A DNA stretch of 53,350 nt from positions 1 through 53,350 of the forward strand of contig JAHHQG010000001.1 of NCBI GenBank assembly GCA_018729555.1. The letters are read 5' to 3'. Every line of letters starts with the position of its first letter. Positions within the stretch are counted from its first letter, which is position 1. Source of the DNA: Clostridiales bacterium. GTDB lineage: Bacteria > Bacillota > Sulfobacillia > RBS10-35. The notes below the pieces were generated by a model, which was not told the DNA's origin, ran no database searches, and saw only the letters and a program-made list of their open reading frames with translations. The position numbers and the translations under genes are program-made. Shown here in pieces: positions 25,778-33,137 of this stretch.

Positions 25778-26890
25778 TTATACCTCCACCTCCTCCCGGA
25801 GGCGAAGGAAGTCATGGATGATCGGCCCCACTTCGCGTAGAGCCTTCATCCACCCATCTTCCTGCATCTCCGGCCGCCCCAAGAAGGGCCGCAGGATCTG
25901 GGCCGCTCCAGCGGCGGTTCCGGCAGCACCGGCTGTCTTGGCGGAGTAGAGGATCCGCCAGGCCTGAACAAAGGCCTCAGGAGTACCCCGCCGGAGAGCT
26001 TCGCCGCACATGGCCGCGAGGGCAGCGAAGGTGCGGTCGGGTCGGTTAGGGTCAAGCGGGACTGCCGCCCGACCGTCGAGAAGATCCCCCGCTGGCGGGA
26101 GATCCTGTTCACGCCGCCAGGAAAGAAACTCCGTGGCAGCGGCATCGCCCACGCACCCGGAAAGAAGGGTATACACCACATCAGCCGGTGCCCCAACGGA
26201 AGAAGCGGCAACCAGGACCCGAGCGGCCATAGCCCACGTCCGTGGCGTTGGATAGGCGGGGAAACCGGGGTCAACGGCCATTTCCTTCAAGGCCCATTCG
26301 GGTTGGGCCCGAAGGAAAGCTCCGATTTCGATTTCCGCCGGTCGGACCCCCGCTACCCAGCTGTCACTTAGCTGTGGGATCCGGTCCCCCACCTCCGACC
26401 AGCCGTTGATAAATCCGTTGCTGATCTCTTCTGGGGAGGGCCGCCAGCGGACGTGGAGGAACCGGTTGGCAAGCGGCAGTGAAAGATCGACGCCGCCAGC
26501 GGCCATATCGGGGGGATTAGCTGCCGCGACGACGGTAACTCCTGGAGGGAGCGGGAGATCTCCCACGACGCGATCCAGCACGACCCGAAGAAGTGCCGCC
26601 TGGACGGCGGGCGGGGCTGTGGAAATCTCGTCAAGGAACAGGATCCCCTTTCCGGCCGCGGCAAGGCGCTTCGCCCACGCCGGCGGCTCCAGCCGCACCC
26701 CGTCCTCCTTGAGGACGGGGAGGCCGGAAAAATCGCTCGGCTCCCGGATCGAGGCGATGACGACCTCGATGGGAAGACCCAGTGACTCCGCCATCAACCG
26801 AAGAAAGCTGGTTTTCCCGCTCCCCGGAGGCCCCCAGAGAAGAACGGGAACCCCAGCCCCAACCGCAATAGCAACAGCTTCTTTCACCAT
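25778..26890 (-). CDS. MoxR-family AAA+ ATPase
   Basis: I start at the ATG at 26890, which has GGAGG 7 nt upstream; the ATG at 26917 lies in the leader hairpin. The 370-aa product has Walker A G-P-P-G-S-G-K-T (about residue 22-29), Walker B I-L-F-L-D-E-I-S and a sensor 1 A-A-A-N-P-P. This fits MoxR/RavA-type ATPases that work with VWA proteins such as the one encoded 2 bp downstream. The C-terminal half is a helical lid plus Ala-rich region. Confidence 0.88.
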   Translation of the reverse strand: MVKEAVAIAVGAGVPVLLWGPPGSGKTSFLRLMAESLGLPIEVVIASIREPSDFSGLPVLKEDGVRLEPPAWAKRLAAAGKGILFLDEISTAPPAVQAALLRVVLDRVVGDLPLPPGVTVVAAANPPDMAAGGVDLSLPLANRFLHVRWRPSPEEISNGFINGWSEVGDRIPQLSDSWVAGVRPAEIEIGAFLRAQPEWALKEMAVDPGFPAYPTPRTWAMAARVLVAASSVGAPADVVYTLLSGCVGDAAATEFLSWRREQDLPPAGDLLDGRAAVPLDPNRPDRTFAALAAMCGEALRRGTPEAFVQAWRILYSAKTAGAAGTAAGAAQILRPFLGRPEMQEDGWMKALREVGPIIHDFLRLREEVEV

Positions 26891-26910
26891 CTTTGGACCT
26901 CCTTCGCTTT

Positions 26911-26926
26911 CCCCCATCAGCGGGGG
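26911..26926 (-). promoter_or_regulatory. Leader hairpin beside ribosome binding site (MoxR)
   Basis: Five C pair with five G (26911-26915 with 26922-26926) just before AAGGAGG of the MoxR gene. It resembles the leader hairpins at 10817, 35146 and 35813 in position and composition, with a larger loop. Confidence 0.5.
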
Positions 26927-26942
26927 CCCTATATGCGATTCC

Positions 26943-26948
26943 AGTATA
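26943..26948 (-). promoter_or_regulatory. -10 element of MoxR/VWA operon
   Basis: Minus-strand TATACT lies inside the palindrome CCAGTATACTGG (26941-26952), about 55 bp upstream of the start. No clear -35 is seen. Confidence 0.4.
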
Positions 26949-26969
26949 CTGGTTTTGGTAAAACCGTCC

Positions 26970-27007
26970 GGGAAACAAAGAAAGGCCCCCCTTTGGCGGG
27001 GGGCCTT
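26970..27007 (-). terminator. Terminator after ssb
   Basis: The 10-bp stem 26982-26991 with 26998-27007 is followed on the minus strand by TTTGTTT. It sits 4 bp after the stop of the SSB gene. Confidence 0.85.
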
Positions 27008-27010
27008 GGC

Positions 27011-27379
27011 TTACACCCAGGGGAGTTCGTCCTCGTCGGATTCGCTGGCAGTGGCCTGGACCCGCTCCCGTGGCCGGTCGAGAAACTGCACCTCCCGGGC
27101 CACGACCTCAGCAGTATACCGGGTTTCCCCCTCGTTGGTTTGCCACTTCCGGATCTGGAGCCGACCCAAAACCGCTACCTGCCGCCCTTTCGCCAGGTGA
27201 TTGGCGCACGTCTCCGCCAGCTTGCCCCACGTGACAACGGGAATGAAATCGACATCGTTCTTTTCGCCGTTACCGGGCCGGGCCACCGCCACCGAAAACG
27301 TGCTGACAGGGGTCCCACTGGCCGTATACCGCATCTCCGGATCCCGGGTCAGCCGACCGATCAACACCACTTGATTCAT
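27011..27379 (-). CDS. ssb: Single-stranded DNA-binding protein
   Basis: The 122-aa protein has the standard SSB OB fold (N-Q-V-V-L-I-G-R-L-T-R-D-P-E, F-S-V-A-V, D-F-I-P-V-V-T-W-G-K-L-A-E, V-L-G-R-L-Q-I-R) and an acidic C-terminal tail D-E-D-E-L-P-W-V. That tail is a slightly altered form of the D-D-D-I-P-F protein-recruiting tip. Start ATG 27379 follows AAAGGAGG; a TTG three codons earlier would abut the ribosome binding site. It lies 39 bp downstream of dnaB's end on the opposite side of a separate promoter, so it is likely its own transcript. Confidence 0.95.
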   Translation of the reverse strand: MNQVVLIGRLTRDPEMRYTASGTPVSTFSVAVARPGNGEKNDVDFIPVVTWGKLAETCANHLAKGRQVAVLGRLQIRKWQTNEGETRYTAEVVAREVQFLDRPRERVQATASESDEDELPWV

Positions 27380-27410
27380 CCCGAACAACCTCCTTTGTTA
27401 TGGTACTCAA

Positions 27411-27419
27411 AGCATATCA
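27411..27419 (-). promoter_or_regulatory. Extended -10 promoter of ssb
   Basis: Minus-strand TGATATGCT lies about 32 bp upstream of the ssb start. It belongs to the TGNTATNCT promoter set seen across the window. Confidence 0.55.
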
Positions 27420-27427
27420 CAAAACAC

Positions 27428-28801
27428 TCACACCGCCCCTCTGAACCGCCGGGGATCCCGCTCATCGCCCGCAACCATCTCCCTGGTTGGGGCCGAGGGA
27501 TCGCTGATAAACATGGTGGAAAAATCGGCGTGGAGGGTAATCTTGCCCGTTTTACCGTCGCGGTGTTTTTCGACGTAGACGTCCAGCTGGTGCGGGGGGA
27601 GGGAAGGGTCGTGGACGCCCGGGCGATGGAGGAGGAGAACCACGTCGGCGGCAGCCTCGATGCCCCCGGAGTCACGGAGGTCGCTGAGGTAAGGGCGTTT
27701 GTCGCTGCGCTGTTCGATCTGGCGATTGAGCTGGGACAGGACGAAGACTGGGATATCAAAGCGCTGGGCCATGGCCTTGAGCTCGTAGCTGATGCTGGTG
27801 AGCTCCTGGACTCGCTGGAAGGCTGTAGCGCCGGGTTTCCCGGGGATGAGCTGCAGGTAATCGATAAATACGCCGCTGAGGCCCTTTTCGGAGCGAAGCT
27901 GAATGGCGCGGGTCTTGGCGGCCATGATCCCGGCCGTGAGACCGGCCTCGTCATCGAGGTAAAGGGGAGCGTGGCGAAGGAGATGGCGCGCGGCGTCTTC
28001 GAGGTCTTTTTGGGTGCCGGGCGGGAGATGATCGAGGTCCAGATAGGCCTGATAGGGGCGGCCCTGGAGGATACTGAGGATCCGGTAGGTGAGCATGCGC
28101 CGTGAGGTTTCGAGGGAGAAAAACAGAGCGGGAGCTGTTTTCGCCATCGAAAGGGCGAGGTTGAGGGCGAAGGTGGTTTTGCCGTGGGAAGGTCGTGCCC
28201 CGATGATAATCAGTTGTCCACCCCGGAACCCGCCGAGAAGAGCGTCGAGGGAAGGCCACCCTGAAAAGCGCGGCTGGACGCGGGCGCCCCGTTTGAGGGG
28301 CAAAAGGATTTCGTGGATGAGGACATCAGCGGCAAGGGGCGGAAGACGGGTTTCCTGGTAGTCCTTTTCGATGGTCTGAAGGGACTGGTGTGCTTCCACA
28401 AGGGCGGTATCGGCGTTGGCCCCGGTGCGGATCATCGTTTGGAGGTGAAGGCCGGTTTGGTATAGTTTTCGGGCGATGCTCCGCTCTTTGATGATGCGGG
28501 CATAGTGGCTGGCGAGATGCACCGTGGGGACTTCTTTTGCAAGGTCGGCGAGGTAGGAAAAGCCCCCGATGCCTTCAAGTTCCCCTCGCCGTTTCAGTTC
28601 TTCGCCCACCGTGATGAGGTCCACAGGAGCGCCCGCGTCGTAGAGGGCAAGGATGGCGTCGTAGATACGGCGATGGGCGTCGAGGAAAAAGTCGTCAGGG
28701 GCAAGAACACCGCCCACAAAGGCGACCTGATCGGCGCTGAGAAGGAGCGCGCCCAAAACGGCCCGCTCGGCCTCTTTGCTGAAGGGGATGTCCGGGTTCA
28801 C
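27428..28801 (-). CDS. dnaB: DnaB-type replicative helicase
   Basis: The start is the GTG at 28801, which overlaps the initiator's stop (GTGA); the upstream open frame runs over that gene and is not used. The 457-aa protein is standard DnaB size: N-terminal domain E-R-A-V-L-G-A-L-L-L, linker helix, then the RecA-like motor with Walker A A-R-P-S-H-G-K-T (about residue 200), Walker B V-F-I-D-Y-L-Q-L and Q-L-N-R. It unwinds the element's DNA at the fork. Coupling to the initiator gene that contains the origin makes a complete replication module. Confidence 0.95.
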   Translation of the reverse strand: MNPDIPFSKEAERAVLGALLLSADQVAFVGGVLAPDDFFLDAHRRIYDAILALYDAGAPVDLITVGEELKRRGELEGIGGFSYLADLAKEVPTVHLASHYARIIKERSIARKLYQTGLHLQTMIRTGANADTALVEAHQSLQTIEKDYQETRLPPLAADVLIHEILLPLKRGARVQPRFSGWPSLDALLGGFRGGQLIIIGARPSHGKTTFALNLALSMAKTAPALFFSLETSRRMLTYRILSILQGRPYQAYLDLDHLPPGTQKDLEDAARHLLRHAPLYLDDEAGLTAGIMAAKTRAIQLRSEKGLSGVFIDYLQLIPGKPGATAFQRVQELTSISYELKAMAQRFDIPVFVLSQLNRQIEQRSDKRPYLSDLRDSGGIEAAADVVLLLHRPGVHDPSLPPHQLDVYVEKHRDGKTGKITLHADFSTMFISDPSAPTREMVAGDERDPRRFRGAV

Positions 28802-29787
28802 GGGATCACCCCCAGGCGGCGCCAGTACTCGATGCGGTCCTGGCCCATGGGTGGCTGCCAGGCTGGCTGGAGCGCGGGAGACTGGGCGTGGATCTTGCCG
28901 TAGCGGCCTTCCCGGACGCGATGAAGCCGTTCGGAAGCGGCAAGAAGCCAGTCGAAGCTCATGCGCCAGCCCCAGTTGCCCTGGCCGTGAAGAAAAGGCG
29001 TGTGCTCGATAATGGCAAAGAGCGTGGTCCACCATGAAAGATCCTGTCGAGAAGGATCCTCAGCCAGACGGCTGATGAGGAGTAAGGCGCGTTTTGGTGT
29101 GAGAGCTTCCCAAAGAGGAAGCCCCACCTTTTGTGCAAGCTCGTTCCACCGAAGAACGATATCCTCGACAAGGGTAGAAGCCGAGGGATTAGCCAGGAAG
29201 CTTTCGATAGTCGAAGGACTTGCTACCTCCTCCGTTGCTGAAAATCGGATCGGTTTCCCCTTGGAAGAATAATATAATTTTATGTTTTTTAGATTTAGAT
29301 ATTCTTCTAAGGAAAACCCAAGATTATATAGGCGTTCAACGTTCGTTGAACGGTCGTTGGACCGCTCGTTAGCCTGAATGGGCGCGGTTTTATCGTGGGG
29401 CGAAGGAAACGCTCGAACGTTCGTTGAACGATCGTTGGAACGCGTCCGAACGTTCGTTGAACGGTCGTTGCGTCTCTGGCTGGCGGAGGCTTGTCCAGCT
29501 TTTCGGGCGGACGCCTTGCGCTTTTGCGAAGCCTCGAAGAGACGGAGGAGAGGAAGGTACGTGATGCCCTCATCGGTAAGGGTGAGGGGAGCCATAGGTC
29601 CATCGATAAGGGCAGGCCGGAGGCGACGCCACTCATCGGGGGATAGTCTCACGATCCGGGAAAGGGTTTCGTCGTCGTCGGGGAGGAAGGGTTTGTCCAG
29701 CTGGTTAAGGGCGCGAAGAAGGCGAAGGAGAGCCCCGGCTTCGTCGAGGGTCAGGTAGTCCATCTGCGGGCTAAAGAGAAGATCCAC
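28798..29787 (-). CDS. Replication initiator (DUF1376-like), contains origin
   Basis: I start at the GTG at 29787 (AAAGGAGC upstream). The 329-aa product has an N-terminal domain of about 100 residues (D-Y-L-T-L-D-E-A-G-A-L-L-R-L-L, L-P-D-D-D-E-T-L-S-R-I, L-S-P-D-E-W-R-R-L) that matches the DUF1376 domain of phage and plasmid initiators. A basic linker follows in which N-D-R-S-T-N-V occurs three times, encoded by DNA iterons, and then an Asn/Tyr/Lys-rich patch encoded by AT-rich DNA. The C-terminal helical domain (about 220-329) may bind the helicase, whose gene overlaps by 4 bp. The layout parallels phage lambda O. Confidence 0.8.
   Translation of the reverse strand: MDLLFSPQMDYLTLDEAGALLRLLRALNQLDKPFLPDDDETLSRIVRLSPDEWRRLRPALIDGPMAPLTLTDEGITYLPLLRLFEASQKRKASARKAGQASASQRRNDRSTNVRTRSNDRSTNVRAFPSPHDKTAPIQANERSNDRSTNVERLYNLGFSLEEYLNLKNIKLYYSSKGKPIRFSATEEVASPSTIESFLANPSASTLVEDIVLRWNELAQKVGLPLWEALTPKRALLLISRLAEDPSRQDLSWWTTLFAIIEHTPFLHGQGNWGWRMSFDWLLAASERLHRVREGRYGKIHAQSPALQPAWQPPMGQDRIEYWRRLGVIP
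29262..29332. other. AT-rich DNA unwinding element candidate
   Basis: About 70 bp of strongly AT-rich sequence (including AATATAATTTTATG) stand out in a GC-rich gene. They directly follow the iterons, as expected for the melting site of an origin. Confidence 0.7.
29338..29470. repeat. Replication origin iterons (three 22-bp copies)
   Basis: Three near-identical 22-bp copies lie in the same orientation at 29338-29359, 29416-29437 and 29449-29470, reading AACGTTCGTTGAACG then A or G then TCGTTG. The last two start 33 bp (three helical turns) apart. The first is extended to a perfect TTCAACG/CGTTGAA palindrome at 29335-29350. A partial copy follows at about 29361. They are probably bound by the protein encoded over them. 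Confidence 0.8.
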
Positions 29788-29827
29788 GACACACCGCTCC
29801 TTTCGTTGGGTAGATGGCCCCGGGGGC

Positions 29828-29856
29828 TTGACAACTTCGGGAGCGGTGGCGATACT
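29828..29856 (+). promoter_or_regulatory. Antisense promoter in initiator leader
   Basis: TTGACA at 29828-29833 and GATACT at 29851-29856 are 17 bp apart on the plus strand, opposite to the initiator gene. This is a near-consensus sigma-A promoter with no plus-strand gene behind it. Confidence 0.6.
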
Positions 29857-29861
29857 GATGG

Positions 29862-29935
29862 TGTAGCCATCGCTACCCGGAGTGGGTGCCTCCGGAACCG
29901 GCCCGGCGCTAAAACGCCGGGCTTCGCCATTTTTT
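29862..29935 (+). ncRNA. Candidate antisense RNA controlling the replication initiator
   Basis: Transcription from the promoter above would give an RNA of about 75 nt ending at an 8-bp GC stem (29901-29908 with 29915-29922) and a TTTTTT run (29930-29935). It would be complementary to the 5' leader of the initiator mRNA. Counter-transcribed RNAs in this position set copy number in many plasmids. The stem is 7 nt from the T-run, so termination efficiency is uncertain. Confidence 0.5.
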
Positions 29936-29978
29936 GACCCAGCCCTCCGGTACCTCACCTTCATCGGGCTTGGAGATG

Positions 29979-30007
29979 ATGGTAGCAAGTCATCGTCCCG
30001 AAGGCAA
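29979..30007 (-). promoter_or_regulatory. Possible promoter of initiator gene
   Basis: Minus-strand TTGCCT (30002-30007) and TACCAT (29979-29984) are 17 bp apart, placing the start about 180 nt before the initiator GTG. The long leader would be the target of the antisense RNA. Confidence 0.35.
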
Positions 30008-30025
30008 GGGTTGACAAAAATCGTG

Positions 30026-30508
30026 CTAGGGCTTGTAGATAGCCGCGATCGTGATAAGGATCAGCAGGAAGACGCCCTGGCGGGCCCATGCCCGGGCTTT
30101 GGGGCGTGGTCCAAAAAGGTGGTGGCCGTCGCTTCCCGGGATCCCGGGATCGAGGTTAAAGACAAAGCCGACGATGCTGAGGACCGCGACCGCGAAAAGG
30201 AAAAGGAACTGCTGTCCGGTAAGAAAGAAGGCCAGGGTGAAGGCGGTGCCGGTAAAGGCGCTGGTGAGAAGCCCTCCCCAGAGGATGATGGTAGCCGTGG
30301 CGCGAGGCGGTTCTGGCATGCGGATGACGCCTCCGAAGGGAAGAACGCGGATCTCAAGGGCCCCCAGGCGGAAAAGGAGAGGCCCTACCCCGATACGGAT
30401 GAGGGCAAAAGGCCAGCGAAGGAAACGAGCCGCCGTCGCATGACCGAGCTCGTGAAAAAGGCTCACACAAAAGCCAGCGAGAAACCACGTGGCGAGCTCA
30501 GCGGCCAT
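30026..30508 (-). CDS. M50-family membrane metalloprotease-like protein
   Basis: This 160-aa membrane protein has H-E-L-G-H near residue 20 inside the first helix, the zinc-binding motif of site-2 proteases. A late N-L-D-P-G-I-P-G-S-D-G-H-H-L supplies the third ligand Asp in the N-P-D-G-like motif. Four hydrophobic segments are visible. It lacks PDZ or CBS domains, so it belongs to the small core type. Site-2 proteases cut proteins within the membrane, often anti-sigma factors; a sigma factor is encoded 2 kb away, but the link is speculative. GTG at 30511 is an alternative start. Confidence 0.8.
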   Translation of the reverse strand: MAAELATWFLAGFCVSLFHELGHATAARFLRWPFALIRIGVGPLLFRLGALEIRVLPFGGVIRMPEPPRATATIILWGGLLTSAFTGTAFTLAFFLTGQQFLFLFAVAVLSIVGFVFNLDPGIPGSDGHHLFGPRPKARAWARQGVFLLILITIAAIYKP

Positions 30509-30592
30509 CACCTTTCCCCCTTTGCATAAAAGGTTAGCGCAAAAACGCCAGGGTCCCGAAAAGAGCGGTATAGCGAAAACGGGGGTTACATC

Positions 30593-31327
30593 ATGAGAAA
30601 GCGTGTGGCGATACTGGGGCTTCTCCTTTTGCTGGTGAGTCTTTCGGGATGCGGTGGTCCCAAAAGGCTGGGCTATGAGTTCACGGAAGCTGGCCTGGGG
30701 GCCGAGGTAAAGACTCAGGGCACGGTGGAGATTACTGAGGAAAAAGGCCGCCTGGCAGGTGTGCGGGGTGAGTTTAAAAGACGGCTTTATTGGGACGGAA
30801 GGGTCTTTGAGGGAAAGGGCGTCTGGGAGAGGGAAGCCGGGGGCGAGATGAGCGATGAGGGCGCGCGGCTTTTGGAGCGCATTCGTGGCTGGGAGCGGTG
30901 GACCGATCCAAAAGGAAGACCCCTTGGTGAAGCGGAATGGGATTACCAGGGCATCATGCTGGCAAGCAAGGAAGGTGCGGGGAACCGCGGTCTTGTGAGC
31001 CTTCGCTGGGTGGGCCCGTCAGGCGATTCCTGGTGGATTGGAGGATCGGTGTCCAACCTTGTCACGGAGGAAAAAAAGACGGTGGTGGCGGTGGTATGGG
31101 AGAGCCTGGATTGGATGGGGAAATACCTTTTGGCGACGGTCATTGGAGAAAAGGATCAGGACGAAGGGCATGTGGGTCTTGTGTGGGGGTATCCCCTGGA
31201 GGAAGGAGAAGAGGATCGGTCTTTTGAGGTCCAGGGAAACTACCGGGGCCCGGATCTTCCCTACTACCTTCTTTCGGCGCCGCTCCCTGTTTGGCTTTTC
31301 GTGGAACTGGGCGTCGATTCGCGTTGA
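30593..31327 (+). CDS. Lipoprotein, 244 aa
   Basis: The signal peptide ends with lipobox L-S-G-C (Cys about residue 20). The mature protein is strand-rich with several Trp (W-E-R-W, S-W-W-I-G-G) and acidic loops; no family recognised. It is membrane-attached on the outside. The 3' end overlaps the convergent DUF192 gene by 64 bp, so the two transcripts could interfere. Confidence 0.7.
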   Translation: MRKRVAILGLLLLLVSLSGCGGPKRLGYEFTEAGLGAEVKTQGTVEITEEKGRLAGVRGEFKRRLYWDGRVFEGKGVWEREAGGEMSDEGARLLERIRGWERWTDPKGRPLGEAEWDYQGIMLASKEGAGNRGLVSLRWVGPSGDSWWIGGSVSNLVTEEKKTVVAVVWESLDWMGKYLLATVIGEKDQDEGHVGLVWGYPLEEGEEDRSFEVQGNYRGPDLPYYLLSAPLPVWLFVELGVDSR

Positions 31328-31683
31328 AGCGGGGTGAGAAGGACCTTTGTACCGGGAGGAAGACCTTGGAGGGCACCTTTCGGGGCTTCGACGACATGGG
31401 CGGTCGCCCGGAGAAAAGACCCGATCCGTTGCGGCGGGAGTGTTTCCACATAGAGCACCCGTCCTTCCCTGTCGAGGTATGCGACGTCGATGGAAAAGCG
31501 CATGGCAAAGGTATGGATCCAGCGGGTATGGGGGAAAAACATGCCTTCGTGTGGTTCAAGGTTGCGGAACGGTAGAAGGCCGAAAAGACGCTGGGAAAAG
31601 CTATGGGCGATGATAACGCGATGGAGAAGGGGGCGGTCATCGTCAGTCATTAGCCGGGCTACGGAAACACCGGGAATCTCCAA
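31264..31683 (-). CDS. DUF192 family protein
   Basis: The 139-aa protein shows the DUF192 pattern: R-L-F-G-L-L-P-F-R-N-L, G-M-F-F-P-H-T-R-W-I-H-T-F-A-M-R-F-S-I-D-V-A-Y-L-D, and a later A-H-V-V-E-A-P-K-G. DUF192 is a small beta-rich domain of unknown function, usually extracytoplasmic; this copy has no signal peptide. The start is a TTG at 31683 behind AAAGGCGG. The C-terminal 20 residues, low in structure, are the part that overlaps the neighbouring lipoprotein gene. Confidence 0.8.
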   Translation of the reverse strand: MEIPGVSVARLMTDDDRPLLHRVIIAHSFSQRLFGLLPFRNLEPHEGMFFPHTRWIHTFAMRFSIDVAYLDREGRVLYVETLPPQRIGSFLRATAHVVEAPKGALQGLPPGTKVLLTPLQRESTPSSTKSQTGSGAERR

Positions 31684-31797
31684 CGGTTTACCGCCTTTCT
31701 TGCTTTCTTGAAAGAAAGATACCGGTTAACGGGTCAATTTGGTCTTGACACTCATAAAAAGATTTTCGAACATCGATCATAAGAAGGGGGTGAACGG

Positions 31798-32376
31798 GTG
31801 TTTCTCTCGTTAGATTTACGGAGATACCGGGATCATCTCTGGAAGGGGGTTCGTCCCTTTGCGGGCGGGGATGAGTTTACCCGGTGGGTGCTGGGACGAA
31901 TCATGCCGGTATCGCTGCCTCACCCGGAAGAAGAGGTATGGCTGTGGCTGGGTCTGATGGTGGTTCGCAAGGGAAAGGTTGCGGTAAAAAAACTCAAACA
32001 GCGTTATACGGCGCTGGTTGCGGCCGAGGTCTTTGAGACGCAGTTGTCGGTTGAGCGAAGCCTGGGTAAAGAGCTACAGAAGCTGGGCACGTATGTACGG
32101 GAGAACTGGCGGTTGGAACCCTTCCAGGGTTCGCCGCGTTTTCTCGCGTGGATTCATGATCCCTGGACGCCCGAGCTTCGGGATCACCTGGCCCTGGTTG
32201 CGGCGTGGGAAGTGCCGGAGGAAGCCGAAGCACGGGGCGGCGGTGTGGAATGGTGGAGCCAGGACGAACTCGATAAAATGCCCGCAAGTGCTTGGAACGG
32301 CTTTAGTCGCTGGGTACCCGGGCTTTTGCGGCTTTACCAGGAAGGGGGCGAACCGGGTGGGGTCGCCAGCGCGTAA
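31798..32376 (+). CDS. Unknown protein upstream of sigma factor
   Basis: This 192-aa soluble protein starts with GTG at 31798 behind GGGGGTGA. It is Trp-rich (about ten), mostly helical, with no motif I recognise. Its last 20 bp overlap the sigma factor gene, whose ribosome binding site it contains, so the two are translationally coupled. A regulator of that sigma factor is possible but not shown. Confidence 0.65.
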   Translation: MFLSLDLRRYRDHLWKGVRPFAGGDEFTRWVLGRIMPVSLPHPEEEVWLWLGLMVVRKGKVAVKKLKQRYTALVAAEVFETQLSVERSLGKELQKLGTYVRENWRLEPFQGSPRFLAWIHDPWTPELRDHLALVAAWEVPEEAEARGGGVEWWSQDELDKMPASAWNGFSRWVPGLLRLYQEGGEPGGVASA

Positions 32377-33133
32377 CGGCCATACCTGGACGAACGAGGA
32401 ACTTGTGCGCCTTTACCAGGAGACGGGCGATCAGTCGTACTTTGAGGCGCTCCTCGAACAGAACCGGGGGTTGCTGTTCGAGGCGGTACGGCGGGTGCTG
32501 GCGAAATTCCCGAAGGCCGATCCGGAGGATCTTGAGGCGGAAGCAAGGCTTGGGATGTGGGTGGCGGCCCAGCGTTTTGATGCAAGACGCGGCGCGTCGT
32601 TTGCCCATGTGGCGACCATCTGGATGCGAAAGCAATTGATGGCCCAGGCCCACCGGTATAACGGCGTCGTGTATTTTCCATCCGGCCGGGCGAAGGAGAT
32701 CAGGAAGATCCACTCGAAGGCGTCGGCGGCAACAATAGAAGAGGGCCGCGAGGTTACGGCGGAAGAGATTGTCGCTCGCGAAGGGTACAGCGATCGTGAC
32801 CGGGAATGGCTGAAAAACTATTCGTATTTGTACGATCCACTGCAACTTAACTGGTCGCCGGACCCCCGGGAAATGCCGGATTTTGTTGCTGCGGTTGAGG
32901 ACGGAGACGCGGCCCTTGCCTTAGAGGATGTGTTGATGGAGGTTGATCTGGAAGCGCTCATGGCGACGCTGACGGTCCATGAGCGGCTGTGCCTCCGGCG
33001 GCGGATGGAGGGATACACCGTCAAGGAAATTGCGCACGAATTGGGAAAACCCCCGTATTTTGTGAAGGCGGTGCTGAATCAAATCCGGGTAAAGCTAAGC
33101 CATCCGGCGCGCTGGGGCTTTGCGAAGGGGTAG
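32357..33133 (+). CDS. Sigma-70 family RNA polymerase sigma factor
   Basis: I start at the GTG at 32357, with GAAGGGGG about 8 nt upstream; the longer frame lies in the preceding gene. The 258-aa protein has region 2 (about residues 25-100: N-R-G-L-L-F-E-A-V-R-R, E-D-L-E-A-E-A-R-L-G-M-W-V-A-A, F-A-H-V-A-T-I-W-M-R-K), a short region 3, and a region 4 helix-turn-helix near 225-258 (L-C-L-R-R-R-M-E-G-Y-T-V-K-E-I-A-H-E-L-G-K). It is a group 3-like factor, probably steering RNA polymerase to genes of this element. Whether it reads the repeated TGNTATNCT promoters is untested. Confidence 0.85.
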   Translation: MGSPARNGHTWTNEELVRLYQETGDQSYFEALLEQNRGLLFEAVRRVLAKFPKADPEDLEAEARLGMWVAAQRFDARRGASFAHVATIWMRKQLMAQAHRYNGVVYFPSGRAKEIRKIHSKASAATIEEGREVTAEEIVAREGYSDRDREWLKNYSYLYDPLQLNWSPDPREMPDFVAAVEDGDAALALEDVLMEVDLEALMATLTVHERLCLRRRMEGYTVKEIAHELGKPPYFVKAVLNQIRVKLSHPARWGFAKG

Positions 33134-33137
33134 AGGC

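Noticed and set aside
28802..29035. Longer N-terminus for DnaB
   Set aside because: It overlaps the initiator gene, while the GTG at 28801 gives standard DnaB length and an overlapping stop/start.
29338..29470. CRISPR-like array
   Set aside because: Only three copies at unequal spacing, inside a coding region and without cas genes; they are iterons.
29901..29935. Terminator of a plus-strand protein gene
   Set aside because: No plausible plus-strand gene ends before it; it fits the short antisense RNA instead.
31744..31749. TTGACA as promoter of the sigma operon
   Set aside because: No acceptable -10 lies 15-19 bp downstream, so I do not list it.
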